DNA from: Mucilaginibacter sp.
GTDB taxonomy: Bacteria > Bacteroidota > Bacteroidia > Sphingobacteriales > Sphingobacteriaceae
Assembly (NCBI RefSeq): GCF_028288185.1
Contig: NZ_JAQBOF010000008.1
Span: 310,001 to 374,000 of the forward strand
Direction: 5' to 3'
DNA length: 64,000 bases
This document shows, piece by piece, positions 1 through 7,852 of this stretch. Each line of letters starts with the position of its first letter. The first letter of the stretch is position 1. A program made the translations under genes and the position numbers. The notes below the pieces were generated by a model. The model had not been told where the DNA came from, ran no database searches, and saw nothing but the letters and a program-made list of their open reading frames with translations.

Positions 1-1680
1 CAAGGTGACAGGCCGATATTGGTATGGTCTCCTGATTCAAAAAAGATAGCCACCTTTCAACAGGACGAGCGTAAAGTGAATAATATGTACCTGGTGCCAA
101 CTGCGGTAGGTGCGCCAACTTTAAGGGCGTGGAAATATCCTTTCCCCGGTGATAAGGAAATACCAATGCTTACGCGGGTAATTATTAATGTAGATAATCA
201 TAAAGTTATTAAACTGCAATGTGATCCTGATCCGCATAGATCAACCTTGAGTGATGATATTAAAGGTGGTGCAGGCTGGGCCGATGTTTATTGGAGCGAT
301 GACGCAACCAAACTTGCTTTTGTATCAACCAACCGTGATCATAAACAAGAAAAGGTACGCATAGCCGATGCCGAAACAGGTGTCGTGCGTGAGGTTTTTG
401 AAGAAACCGTGAAAACTCAATTTGAGTCTGGCTGGGCCGATGTTAACTGGCGCTACCTGAGTAAAACTAACGAGATACTATGGTTCTCTGAGCGTGATAA
501 CTGGGGCCATTTATATTTATATGATGCCGCTACCGGCAAGCTAAAGAACCAGGTAACCAAAGGCGACTGGGTTTTAACCAACATTGTTAAGGTTGATGAA
601 AAGAATCGGGTTGTCTACTTTACCGCAGGTGGATTAGAAGCAGAGAATCCTTACTACAGCCAGTTATGCAAAATTGGTTTTGATGGTAAAGGTTTTACCG
701 TACTTACGCCGGGTGCCGGAAACCATACGGCCAGTTTTTCGCCGATGGGTAATTATATAATTGATACCTATTCGAAACCTGATGTACCGGCAGTAACCGT
801 ATTGCGCAACATGCAGGGTAAACCAATTACTGAACTGGAAAAAACAGATATCTCAAAACTAGCAGCCACAGGCTGGAAAGCGGTGATACCTTTTTCGGTA
901 AAAGCTCATGACGGAAAAACCGATATCTATGGCTTAATGTGGGTGCCAGCTAAATTAGATCCCAATAAAAAATACCCTGTTGTTGACTATATCTATCCTG
1001 GTCCGCAGGGTGGTAGCGTGGGTAGCTGGTCGTTTGCAAGCGCCAGGGGCGATAACGGCGCATTAGCTGATCTTGGTTTTGTGGTGGTTGAAATTGAAGG
1101 TACCAGCAACCCATTACGCTCAAAAAGTTTCCATGACATGAGCTATGGTAATATGGCCGACAATACTTTATCAGACCAGGTAACCGGCATTAAACAACTG
1201 GCTGCCAAATATCCTTATATGGACCTGGATAGGGTAGGGATCTGGGGGCACTCGGGTGGTGGTTTTGCTACCGCGGGTGCTATGTTCCGTTATCCTGATT
1301 TCTTTAAAGTTGGGATAGCCGAGTCTGGCAACCACGAAAACCTGAACTATGAAGATAACTGGGGCGAGCGTTATAACGGCTTAGTTGCCAATTCTGATTA
1401 TACTGCGCAGGCCAACCAAAACCTGGCCAAGAACCTGAAAGGTAAACTAATGCTGGCCCATGGTTTAATGGATGATAACGTACCACCGCAAAATACATTG
1501 CTGGTTGTAGAGGCGTTGGAAAAAGCCAATAAAGATTATGACCTGGTGATCTTCCCTAATAGCCCGCATGGCTACGGGCAGCACTCTACTTATATGATGC
1601 GCCGCCGTTGGGATTATTTTGTAAAGAACTTACTGGGTGCCGAGCCGCCAAAGGAATACAAAATAAAGGGTCGGCAATAA
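1..1680 (+). CDS. S9 family serine peptidase, DPP-IV-like (5' partial)
   Basis: The reading frame is open from base 1, so the gene begins upstream of the window; a TTG at 19 is only an internal Leu codon. The visible part holds the end of a beta-propeller (DPP-IV N-terminal type, with repeated W-S-x-D and Y-D-A-x-T-G-K segments) and a complete C-terminal alpha/beta-hydrolase domain. The nucleophile elbow GHSGGG is encoded at 1246-1263, followed by the Asp in LMDDNVPP and the His in SPHGYG, so the Ser-Asp-His triad is intact. Members of the prolyl oligopeptidase family cleave dipeptides or short peptides, often after Pro, and in Bacteroidota are usually periplasmic; the signal peptide lies outside the window. 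A hairpin terminator follows the stop. Family call is firm; the exact substrate is not known. Confidence 0.93.
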   Translation, partial: QGDRPILVWSPDSKKIATFQQDERKVNNMYLVPTAVGAPTLRAWKYPFPGDKEIPMLTRVIINVDNHKVIKLQCDPDPHRSTLSDDIKGGAGWADVYWSDDATKLAFVSTNRDHKQEKVRIADAETGVVREVFEETVKTQFESGWADVNWRYLSKTNEILWFSERDNWGHLYLYDAATGKLKNQVTKGDWVLTNIVKVDEKNRVVYFTAGGLEAENPYYSQLCKIGFDGKGFTVLTPGAGNHTASFSPMGNYIIDTYSKPDVPAVTVLRNMQGKPITELEKTDISKLAATGWKAVIPFSVKAHDGKTDIYGLMWVPAKLDPNKKYPVVDYIYPGPQGGSVGSWSFASARGDNGALADLGFVVVEIEGTSNPLRSKSFHDMSYGNMADNTLSDQVTGIKQLAAKYPYMDLDRVGIWGHSGGGFATAGAMFRYPDFFKVGIAESGNHENLNYEDNWGERYNGLVANSDYTAQANQNLAKNLKGKLMLAHGLMDDNVPPQNTLLVVEALEKANKDYDLVIFPNSPHGYGQHSTYMMRRRWDYFVKNLLGAEPPKEYKIKGRQ

Positions 1681-1694
1681 CCAATCTTATTATT

Positions 1695-1730
1695 AAACGG
1701 GCGACCATAAGTTGCCCGTTTTTGTTTTTA
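1695..1730 (+). terminator. Rho-independent terminator after the S9 peptidase
   Basis: A stem AACGGGC (1696-1702) pairs with GCCCGTT (1714-1720) across an 11-base loop and is followed by a T-rich run. It starts 15 bases after the peptidase stop codon. Confidence 0.75.
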
Positions 1731-1757
1731 TTTCACACCAGTGTAATAACTTATACG

Positions 1758-1895
1758 CGTAGTAATTTCAGGCAATTATCGGGTATCAGGGATCTTGCCG
1801 GTAGTAATTTTTGCTATTTTTCAAGTATTAGCTTTAATGCTGGTAGTAATTTAGGGCATTTATCGGGTATAGGGGTTAATGCCGGTAGTAAGATA
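1758..1895. repeat. 42-bp degenerate tandem repeat, 3 full copies plus a partial copy
   Basis: Three consecutive 42-bp units start at 1758, 1800 and 1842, and a fourth truncated unit starts at 1884. Each begins with (C/G)GTAGTAATTT, and units 1 and 3 also share ATCGGGTAT. Because 42 is a multiple of three, all forward frames give a 14-residue periodicity; one frame reads SNxxxLSxIxxxAG-like units. The array lies just past a terminator with no convincing start or signal, so I treat it as a non-coding minisatellite. The rest of 1731-2119 is A/T-rich and I see no gene in it. Confidence 0.8.
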
Positions 1896-2119
1896 TTGGT
1901 TTAATATACTGATTGTCAATTGTTTGAATAATTTACCCACTATTGCACGCTCGTTTTAGCGAAAAATAAATTTTTTATAAAAGGCTTCGTTTTTTTGAAG
2001 GCTGATGTTTCGAATCACACTAATATACGAAAAAAAAATGTCATTTCGATAGAGCCGCAGCCAAAGCAACTAATTTGTATCGGTTACCGTAATTAATGCA
2101 TTGATAAACCTATTACAAC

Positions 2120-2752
2120 GTGCGCAAAAAAGTATTTATCATATTATTGGGGCTGATCGTTTTTGTTGCCTCTAAATCGGCATACGCGCAAGACAGTTTA
2201 TTTACGAAGAAGAACCGGCTGGGTTTTGTCATCGGCACAGGCAATCAATACATAGGGCAGTTGGTAGGGGATGGCAGCAAAGGTTTTGCGGTGGCTACCA
2301 ATTATTACTACCACGTAACTTTTTACGAGCTGGAATATTATCGCACCATAAAAAAGAAAAGATCAGCAGAATGGGATGTTTTGGTGCAGCCGCAATACAA
2401 CATCAACAGGTATGGCATGTACCCCGAATCTGCATCGGCCGATTATTTGGATGGCTATGAATTTGGATTAAACCTGGGTGTTTTGTATCGTAAACATCTG
2501 TCGGCTTTACCACTTAGCTGGTATATTTCATTAAGCAGCGGCCCGCATTATGCATCGGGTACACCACATAGGCAAATGAGCGGCTTTTTGTTTTCGAATA
2601 ATTTTTTTGCAGGTGTTAATCTAAAGATCTACAAAAATCTATATGCCGATGTAAGATTTGGCCTAAGGCACATGAGCAATGCCGGTACCCGGCTGCCTAA
2701 TGCAGGTGTAAATAATGTGGTGTTGAAAGAGGGCATAGTGGTAGGGTTTTAA
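2120..2752 (+). CDS. PagL-like lipid A deacylase / acyloxyacyl hydrolase family outer-membrane protein
   Basis: A 210-residue protein with a signal peptide (about residues 1-24, ending AYAQ) and a body of alternating hydrophobic beta strands ending in Phe, as expected for a small outer-membrane beta-barrel. Near the C-terminus H184-x-S186-N187 followed by P193-N194-x-G196 matches the PagL active-site motif (His-x-Ser-Asn ... Pro-Asn-x-Gly). PagL enzymes remove the 3-O-acyl chain from lipid A. The start is GTG: an in-frame TAA at 2105-2107 leaves no ATG upstream. The residue aligned with the PagL catalytic Glu, two after the Gly, appears to be Asn198, so activity is not assured. Family call fairly good; function inferred. 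Confidence 0.7.
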   Translation: MRKKVFIILLGLIVFVASKSAYAQDSLFTKKNRLGFVIGTGNQYIGQLVGDGSKGFAVATNYYYHVTFYELEYYRTIKKKRSAEWDVLVQPQYNINRYGMYPESASADYLDGYEFGLNLGVLYRKHLSALPLSWYISLSSGPHYASGTPHRQMSGFLFSNNFFAGVNLKIYKNLYADVRFGLRHMSNAGTRLPNAGVNNVVLKEGIVVGF

Positions 2753-2756
2753 ATAA

Positions 2757-2938
2757 AACCCCGTAGGGGTTAAAGGTCGGTAGAAAAGAAAATAAATGAA
2801 TAATATGTGCCGTAGGTACATTACTTATCCGCCATACAGCCGACTAACCTGAGTGATTAAAGACTATCGTTTAAGTTTCGCACCTAACGGAGCGAAGATT
2901 ATTTAAATTTTTTTCTACCGACCTTTTGCTCCGGGAGC
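2757..2938. repeat. Palindromic/inverted-repeat element (MITE- or REP-like)
   Basis: Two perfect 16-bp arms, AAAGGTCGGTAGAAAA (2772-2787) and its reverse complement (2911-2926), enclose 123 bp. Each arm is flanked on the outside by a small palindrome: AACCCC-GTA-GGGGTT (2757-2771) and GCTCC-G-GGAGC (2928-2938). The interior has no ORF of note. The right edge coincides with the point where the C39 peptidase remnant loses its reading frame homology. The symmetry suggests a non-autonomous mobile or REP-type element; no transposase is visible in the window. Confidence 0.75.
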
Positions 2939-3167
2939 TTAGCTGTTTTTAACTGATCGATAGTAAGCTTAGCACCTAAAGACCTGAACCCGATATTTCT
3001 GCCGCTTCGCTAAAACCCAACAAGTTTACACCACGCCTATTGGTTTGGCATAGTGCCCTTAATTTTTGTATCGGATAATTGCGTCCGTAATGTTTAATAA
3101 TCATGCGTAAACATGACGGGCCGCAATCCATCTGATCTTGTTGTTTATAGAATGGGGATTTTAGCAT
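2939..3167 (-). pseudogene. Remnant of a C39-peptidase bacteriocin ABC exporter, frameshifted and truncated
   Basis: From an ATG at 3167 the reverse strand encodes a C39 peptidase start: QxDCGPSCLRMI with the catalytic Cys in the usual Q-x-D-C-G context, then the typical RRGVNLLGFSEAAE segment. The frame stops at 2976, but after one missing base near 2993-2998 a second frame continues with IGFRSLGAKLTIDQLKTAKLP, the expected continuation of this domain. That frame ends exactly where the inverted-repeat element begins (2938). A full peptidase-containing exporter is about 700 residues, so most of the C39 domain and the whole membrane and ATPase parts are absent. I infer a decayed gene, not a short functional peptide. 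Confidence 0.8.
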
Positions 3168-3467
3168 CTATTATGGTGTAGTACTGAGTTTATGTTTTAT
3201 GGCATGTTGTTAATTTTCAATTGAGTGGCATTGATCTACTTGTTGCTAAAAGCAACTTTGATCTAATTAATATTTAGCCCCACTACAATCCCCCAAAGCG
3301 GCCCAACGTATATTTTTTCTATTCTCAATTGCAGGCACTCCCAATAATTTAATGTATAACTAAACACCTGCCCATTACTCTTTCGGTCCAGCATATGTAT
3401 TTGACAATTTCCGCAGGGTCTATTGAAAAGGACCCTGCGAGGACGGAAATTAATGTAATCATTCTAG
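3168..3467. other. Intergenic stretch without a convincing gene
   Basis: A 300-bp A/T-rich gap between the C39 remnant and the thioredoxin-like gene. It holds the hairpin at 3412-3439 and a 43-codon reverse-strand ORF (3263-3394) with no recognisable motif or start context, which I do not annotate as a gene. Confidence 0.5.
3412..3439 (-). terminator. Hairpin downstream of the thioredoxin-like gene
   Basis: CGCAGGGTC (3412-3420) pairs perfectly with GACCCTGCG (3431-3439) over a 10-base loop, about 30 bases past the end of the reverse-strand thioredoxin-like gene. There is no clear T run after it, so it may be a transcript-end stabiliser instead of an intrinsic terminator. Confidence 0.45.
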
Positions 3468-4745
3468 TTAATGTTGATCAATTTTTTGCCCATTTTTGAT
3501 TTTAGCTATAAGCGCTGTTATGCTCTCATCAGGTTTAGGTAACAAATTTTGGCATTTCAATAGCATCGCAATAGCCTGTTCTTTTTTACCTACTTTGTAT
3601 AATACTAAACCATAGTTTTTTATAGCTGTTGGATCTTCTATATTTGATTGAACGTTTCTTGCCCAAATTAATACATCTTCTAAATATTTACTTTCCTTAC
3701 AAAATGAGGTAAAATATTGAAGCCAATCGCTAATAATATATATTTCTGTATTTTGATGTTGAGAAACATATTGTAATAATGTTTTGTTAAGGTTTCCCCA
3801 ATCATTGTTGTAGCGAAAGTAATGGGTCTTCGCATCCAACAGCAGCCTGTCAGCCCTTTCGTTAAATTTAACCTGTAACGAGTCATTCAGCGCAACCCAG
3901 TCAATACTTTTATTAAGCTCTCCGACATATCCTGCCATCCCGCCAGGATAAATTTCCTTCTTGCCACCCAATCTTATTTTCGGTAATATATATTCGTCAA
4001 ATGCAATATCATTTATTAAATCGTTCCTCCATCTAGCTCCAATAACTTCATCTACCTTCTCTGGATAATTTATTAAAACATTATAGCCAATATCTTTGCT
4101 GCTTGAAATACTCTGAGCTATCAATCGAATATTTTGAGGAGTTAAAAGATCTACCTGTGTTTCTAAGTAACTTTTTCTATACTTCGGCAAATTCATCATA
4201 TCATTTACTGAACGAGAAATTCGTATTAACAATTTTAAAAAAGCAGTGTCTCTTCTGCCTTCTTCAAATTCTTTACGTAATTTAGTATACTGTGTTGAAG
4301 GGTCGAGTGCCTGGCGGGCTTTCACGATAAATTCTTTGCCACTACTGGTGCCGATTATAGAATGTACGAGCTCCCCTTCTGGATTAAAGAAAAGATAAGT
4401 TGGATAAGCGCTGATCTTGTAAGTTTCCTTAATTAATTTTGCATCGCTATAAGCTTTTTTTACTGCGTAACTATCACTTTTCGATCTATCAATTTGCACT
4501 TTAAAATTTATGAAATTACTGTTGAAGAAATCACCAACTTCTTTTTGTGGAAATATTTCTGCCGCCATTTGTTTACAAGGGATACACCAAGTGGTATAGG
4601 TATCTACAAAAATGTATTTCTTTTCTGCTTTGGCCTTTGTCTGGATTTGAAGCCAACTTAAACCAGACTGAAAGATGATTCCATTAGATTGTTGCGCTAA
4701 ACAAGGTGTTGATAATAGAAGAAATATAAATAAGAAGGTTCTCAT
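3468..4745 (-). CDS. Secreted thioredoxin-like protein with long C-terminal extension
   Basis: A 425-residue protein with a signal peptide (about 1-18, ending CLAQ). Residues 25-150 form a thioredoxin fold with the redox motif W-C-I-P-C-K and the cis-Pro region SAYPTYLFFNPEG. The remaining 270 residues have no named domain that I recognise, but the last 60 resemble a TPR unit (NYGLVLYKVGKKEQAIAMLL). Such proteins are thiol-disulfide oxidoreductases of the Bacteroidota periplasm. It is a single gene, with a hairpin behind it and its own upstream gap. The extension may hold a client protein; that is inference. Confidence 0.82.
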   Translation of the reverse strand: MRTFLFIFLLLSTPCLAQQSNGIIFQSGLSWLQIQTKAKAEKKYIFVDTYTTWCIPCKQMAAEIFPQKEVGDFFNSNFINFKVQIDRSKSDSYAVKKAYSDAKLIKETYKISAYPTYLFFNPEGELVHSIIGTSSGKEFIVKARQALDPSTQYTKLRKEFEEGRRDTAFLKLLIRISRSVNDMMNLPKYRKSYLETQVDLLTPQNIRLIAQSISSSKDIGYNVLINYPEKVDEVIGARWRNDLINDIAFDEYILPKIRLGGKKEIYPGGMAGYVGELNKSIDWVALNDSLQVKFNERADRLLLDAKTHYFRYNNDWGNLNKTLLQYVSQHQNTEIYIISDWLQYFTSFCKESKYLEDVLIWARNVQSNIEDPTAIKNYGLVLYKVGKKEQAIAMLLKCQNLLPKPDESITALIAKIKNGQKIDQH

Positions 4746-4887
4746 AGTAGACTTTTTAGGTTTTGTTGGGCTAATATATTAAGAAAAGAGACGGCATATA
4801 TTTAAATTAACACGCAGTTAACACCCCTTGTATTCCATCAGGATTCTTTTTGCACTCTGGTGATGATCCTAACGAAGCAAGTTTTAT

Positions 4888-5396
4888 CTAATTTTTCTTT
4901 TCCTCACCAATAGTAACAACCGGTTCGGGGCCGGAATATGGGCTTACAGTAACGTAGCCAAAATTATCCCATTGGTCATTATCCAACGTGCGCAATGCCA
5001 GTTTTGACGATGCATCCGGCGTAGTAAATGTAGCTGTCACATTATCTTGCTTACCATTAAGGTTGGTACCATCGTACCAATAAGCGGCCTTGCGCCAGTT
5101 AGCGGTTATCTTTTTATTGGCTACCTTAACCAACGGGGACTCATCAACTTTATTAATGCTGGCACCGGTATAAAGCATTACCCAGTTGCAAAGCGAAGAT
5201 CGGCACCGCCGGCAACAGTTTTTGAGTAATCAAACCCGGTAAGCTGTATCTGCACCACGACATTATTGGCCGGGCTGGCCGGGTTTTCTATGGCTATGGC
5301 GCGTACGTAACCCCATTTGGCTGCATGCGCAGAAAAAGCCATAGTTATAATGCAAGCTATCAGTGATAGTTGCATTATAATAGGTCTCTTTATCAT
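4888..5396 (-). pseudogene. Small secreted protein gene, apparently broken by a one-base deletion
   Basis: The reverse strand carries two abutting frames. The first begins at ATG 5396 with a signal peptide (MIKRPIIMQLSLIACII..AHA) and stops at 5178; the second begins within TAATG and ends at 4888. If one T is restored in the TTT run at 5190-5192, the two join through RFCNWVMLYTGASI into one protein of about 169 residues. The first half (VVVQIQLTGFDYSKT..GADLRF) resembles the start of DUF2341-like domains, with low certainty. The ATG lies 5 bases after the stop of the upstream isomerase gene, so the two are likely co-transcribed. Alternatives are two translationally coupled small proteins or a sequencing error. 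Confidence 0.6.
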
Positions 5397-5401
5397 TTTA
5401 C

Positions 5402-6343
5402 TTATGCTTTTAAAGCCTGCACTGCAAACTCGCGGCATTTTTTAACCTCGGTAACGGCGTCTGATCCTTTAGGGATGTTATACTCCTGCTCGATAGTAAC
5501 CGGGAATTTATATTTATTTTTCTTAACCAGTTGCAATACCTCTTTTATTGGTGTATCACCCTCGCCCCATGGGGTATTTGGGCCGTCATGAAACTTGCGG
5601 TCTTTCAGGTGCATGCTTACTATACGGTCGTGATATTTTTCAATAAAAGGTACCGGGCTGCTGCTGGTGCCTGATGTGTAATGACCGATATCCAGGTTAA
5701 TACAATTGTATTCTGACTGGCTTAAAGCGGTATCCCATAATGTCGGGGTAGCTTGAGTGTGGGCATGATAGCCAACTTTCATTTTATATTTGGTACCCAG
5801 ATCGCCAAGGCGTTTGGTTTGAGCTTCGTTACCTAATTCAACGGTACAATGGCTTGCACCTAAAGCTTTACCGGCATTAAACGCGTAACCAATTTCTTCG
5901 TCAGTATTGCGGGCCTCAAGCGCGCTTGGTTTCCAGGCGTAAATGGTTACGCCGGCGTCCTTGTACATTTTGCGCAGCTCTTTAAATTTATCCATAGAAA
6001 CTGAAGCCCGCCAATCTGCTACGGCTTTGTTATGGTCGGCATTGCTTTGGCCTTGCTCGCGTTTAGGTATGCCTGCATAAACTTCGGCGGCATCGCCCAT
6101 TAGCTCAATAGCATTGATATTGCATTCTACACAATATTTCAACAGGTCTTCAACAGATCCCGGCATGCTTCTAAATGAATAAGTTATTACGCCTATCTGT
6201 ACGCCTTCAATCTTCGAGTCCGGCTTATCAGCAGCACCCAAAACTGAGTGTGCAAATGATGATTTTGACAGGAACAACATCCCTGCACCTGCAAGCGCAC
6301 CTGTTCCAATAAACCGGCGCCTTGATAATTGATCATTCTTCAT
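5402..6343 (-). CDS. Sugar phosphate isomerase/epimerase-like TIM-barrel protein, Tat-exported
   Basis: A 313-residue protein with a twin-arginine type leader (SRRRFIGTGALAGAGMLFL) and a xylose-isomerase-like TIM barrel (AP endonuclease 2 superfamily). Typical features are the NAIELMGDA strand, the metal-region segments HCTVELGNE, YHAHTQATP, NLDIGHY, and MHLKDRK near the C-terminus. Members isomerise or epimerise sugars, or act on keto-sugars; exported versions are common in Bacteroidota beside 3-keto-glycoside genes. The broken gene 5396-4888 follows directly. Start chosen for the leader. Exact reaction unknown. Confidence 0.85.
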   Translation of the reverse strand: MKNDQLSRRRFIGTGALAGAGMLFLSKSSFAHSVLGAADKPDSKIEGVQIGVITYSFRSMPGSVEDLLKYCVECNINAIELMGDAAEVYAGIPKREQGQSNADHNKAVADWRASVSMDKFKELRKMYKDAGVTIYAWKPSALEARNTDEEIGYAFNAGKALGASHCTVELGNEAQTKRLGDLGTKYKMKVGYHAHTQATPTLWDTALSQSEYNCINLDIGHYTSGTSSSPVPFIEKYHDRIVSMHLKDRKFHDGPNTPWGEGDTPIKEVLQLVKKNKYKFPVTIEQEYNIPKGSDAVTEVKKCREFAVQALKA

Positions 6344-6381
6344 GAATTTATGCTGTTAATTTAATGTTTAAATGGTGATGT

Positions 6382-6389
6382 CAAATTTA
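6382..6389 (-). promoter_or_regulatory. Possible Bacteroidota -7 box for the isomerase gene
   Basis: On the reverse strand the octamer TAAATTTG fits the TAnnTTTG -7 consensus and lies about 40 bases before the isomerase ATG. No good -33 TTTG is present at the expected distance, so this is a weak call. Confidence 0.3.
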
Positions 6390-6632
6390 TAAATTTATAT
6401 GAAACCGCATAATTTATAGTAAAACTATTACGGGCCTGTTTTGCAAACTTATGGATACAAACTTCTGTATTGCGTCTGTATTACAGAATTTGGTTTGGAA
6501 TAATTGCATATTAATGTTACAATTGTTGGCTATCCCAATAGCACTAATAAACCAATATTGAAAAGGTCAGAAAAACAATTTTTGTCAACCATACAGCTAT
6601 TATATATTTATTAAACATTAAACTATCTAATT

Positions 6633-7760
6633 ATGATCTTCAATAAGAAAGCCTTATTTCTTGTTTTATTTTTAACCTGTTTTTCGAGCATGCTTTTTGC
6701 GCAAAGCGTTAAAAATAATGGCGTTTACAAAAAAGAAATGCAAGCATTACAGGCTGCCATTAATAAAAACTTTTACGACAAAGCGTCCGGGTATTACTTT
6801 GTAGTAGTAGACTCTGCAAAGCGCGAAAAAAAGAACGGTTATACCCGTCAATACACCTACTTATGGTCGCTTTGCGCCATGTACCAGGCCGCTAACGAGA
6901 TAGAAAAGTTAGAACCGAAAGCCAACCTGATGGACCCATTGGTGAAGAACATGAGCTATTATTTAAATACTGCTCCACCGGCACCGGGTTATACCGATTA
7001 TATCATGAAACTAAAACCCGGCGAGCGTTATTATGATGATAACGAATGGATAGGTATTGCTGCTTTGGATGCCTATGCCAGAACCAAGAAAAAATCAGAC
7101 CTTGCGCTTGGTAAAATGATGTATGATTTTGTTATGACCGGCTATGATCAGGCTTTAGGCGGTGGGGTATATTGGAAAGAGGGCGACCTGAGCTCAAAAA
7201 ATACTTGCTCCAATGGCCCGGCGGCTTTGGTAGCATTGCAATTGTATCAGGCTACAAAAAATAAAGCTTACCTGGACACTGCCTTAAAGATTGTGAACTG
7301 GACAAATAGTAAGCTGCAAACCCCGGCAAAGTTATATTATGATAACATCCGTGTAAGAAACGGTAGCATTGGTAAAGCTACATTCTCTTACAATACAGGT
7401 ACTATGCTCGAATCGTATGTGTATCTGTACGAAATTACGGGTGATAAAAAATATCTGAATGAAGCAAATGTTATTGCCGATAGCTCGCTGGAGTTCTTTT
7501 ATGGCCGTGATAAGTTTAGGGACGGCTATTGGTTTAATGCCGTATTATTAAGAGCATATCAGCATTTGTTAAAATATAACAAAGACACCAAATACATTAT
7601 AGGCTTTAAAAAATGTTTAGATAATTCTTTAAAAAATGAAAAGAACGAACAGGGCTTATTTACCGGCCGTGACGGGGTGCAAAATTTAGTAGAGCACGGC
7701 GGAATGTTAGAAATACTGGCTCGTTACGCCTGGTTAGAAAGTCACTATAATTTAAACTAG
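6633..7760 (+). CDS. GH76-like secreted alpha-1,6-mannanase family protein
   Basis: A 375-residue protein with signal peptide (about 1-24, ending LFAQ) and an (alpha/alpha)6 barrel. The GH76 active-site signature of two adjacent Asp residues is visible as YYDDNEW (D135, D136), followed by the conserved GGGVYWKEG and TCSNGPAALVAL segments. Known GH76 enzymes are endo-alpha-1,6-mannanases acting on fungal mannan or related chains. It leads a run of secreted glycan enzymes on the same strand, but 92 bases separate it from the next gene. It could act on another alpha-linked backbone. Confidence 0.83.
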   Translation: MIFNKKALFLVLFLTCFSSMLFAQSVKNNGVYKKEMQALQAAINKNFYDKASGYYFVVVDSAKREKKNGYTRQYTYLWSLCAMYQAANEIEKLEPKANLMDPLVKNMSYYLNTAPPAPGYTDYIMKLKPGERYYDDNEWIGIAALDAYARTKKKSDLALGKMMYDFVMTGYDQALGGGVYWKEGDLSSKNTCSNGPAALVALQLYQATKNKAYLDTALKIVNWTNSKLQTPAKLYYDNIRVRNGSIGKATFSYNTGTMLESYVYLYEITGDKKYLNEANVIADSSLEFFYGRDKFRDGYWFNAVLLRAYQHLLKYNKDTKYIIGFKKCLDNSLKNEKNEQGLFTGRDGVQNLVEHGGMLEILARYAWLESHYNLN

Positions 7761-7852
7761 ATTTCACAAACCGAAACAAAATTGATACACAGTGCAATGC
7801 CAATAAAGACTAATTTAGTGGTACCAATAATTATAACCCTAAAGAACCATTT

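Noticed and set aside
1608..1904. 98-codon ORF across the end of the peptidase gene and the 42-bp repeat
   Set aside because: It starts inside the peptidase gene in another frame, crosses a terminator and has no signal of its own; its periodicity comes from the repeat.
3263..3394. 43-codon reverse-strand ORF ending in a hydrophobic segment
   Set aside because: No recognisable motif, no start context, and the upstream part of the frame is a hairpin; too short to support.
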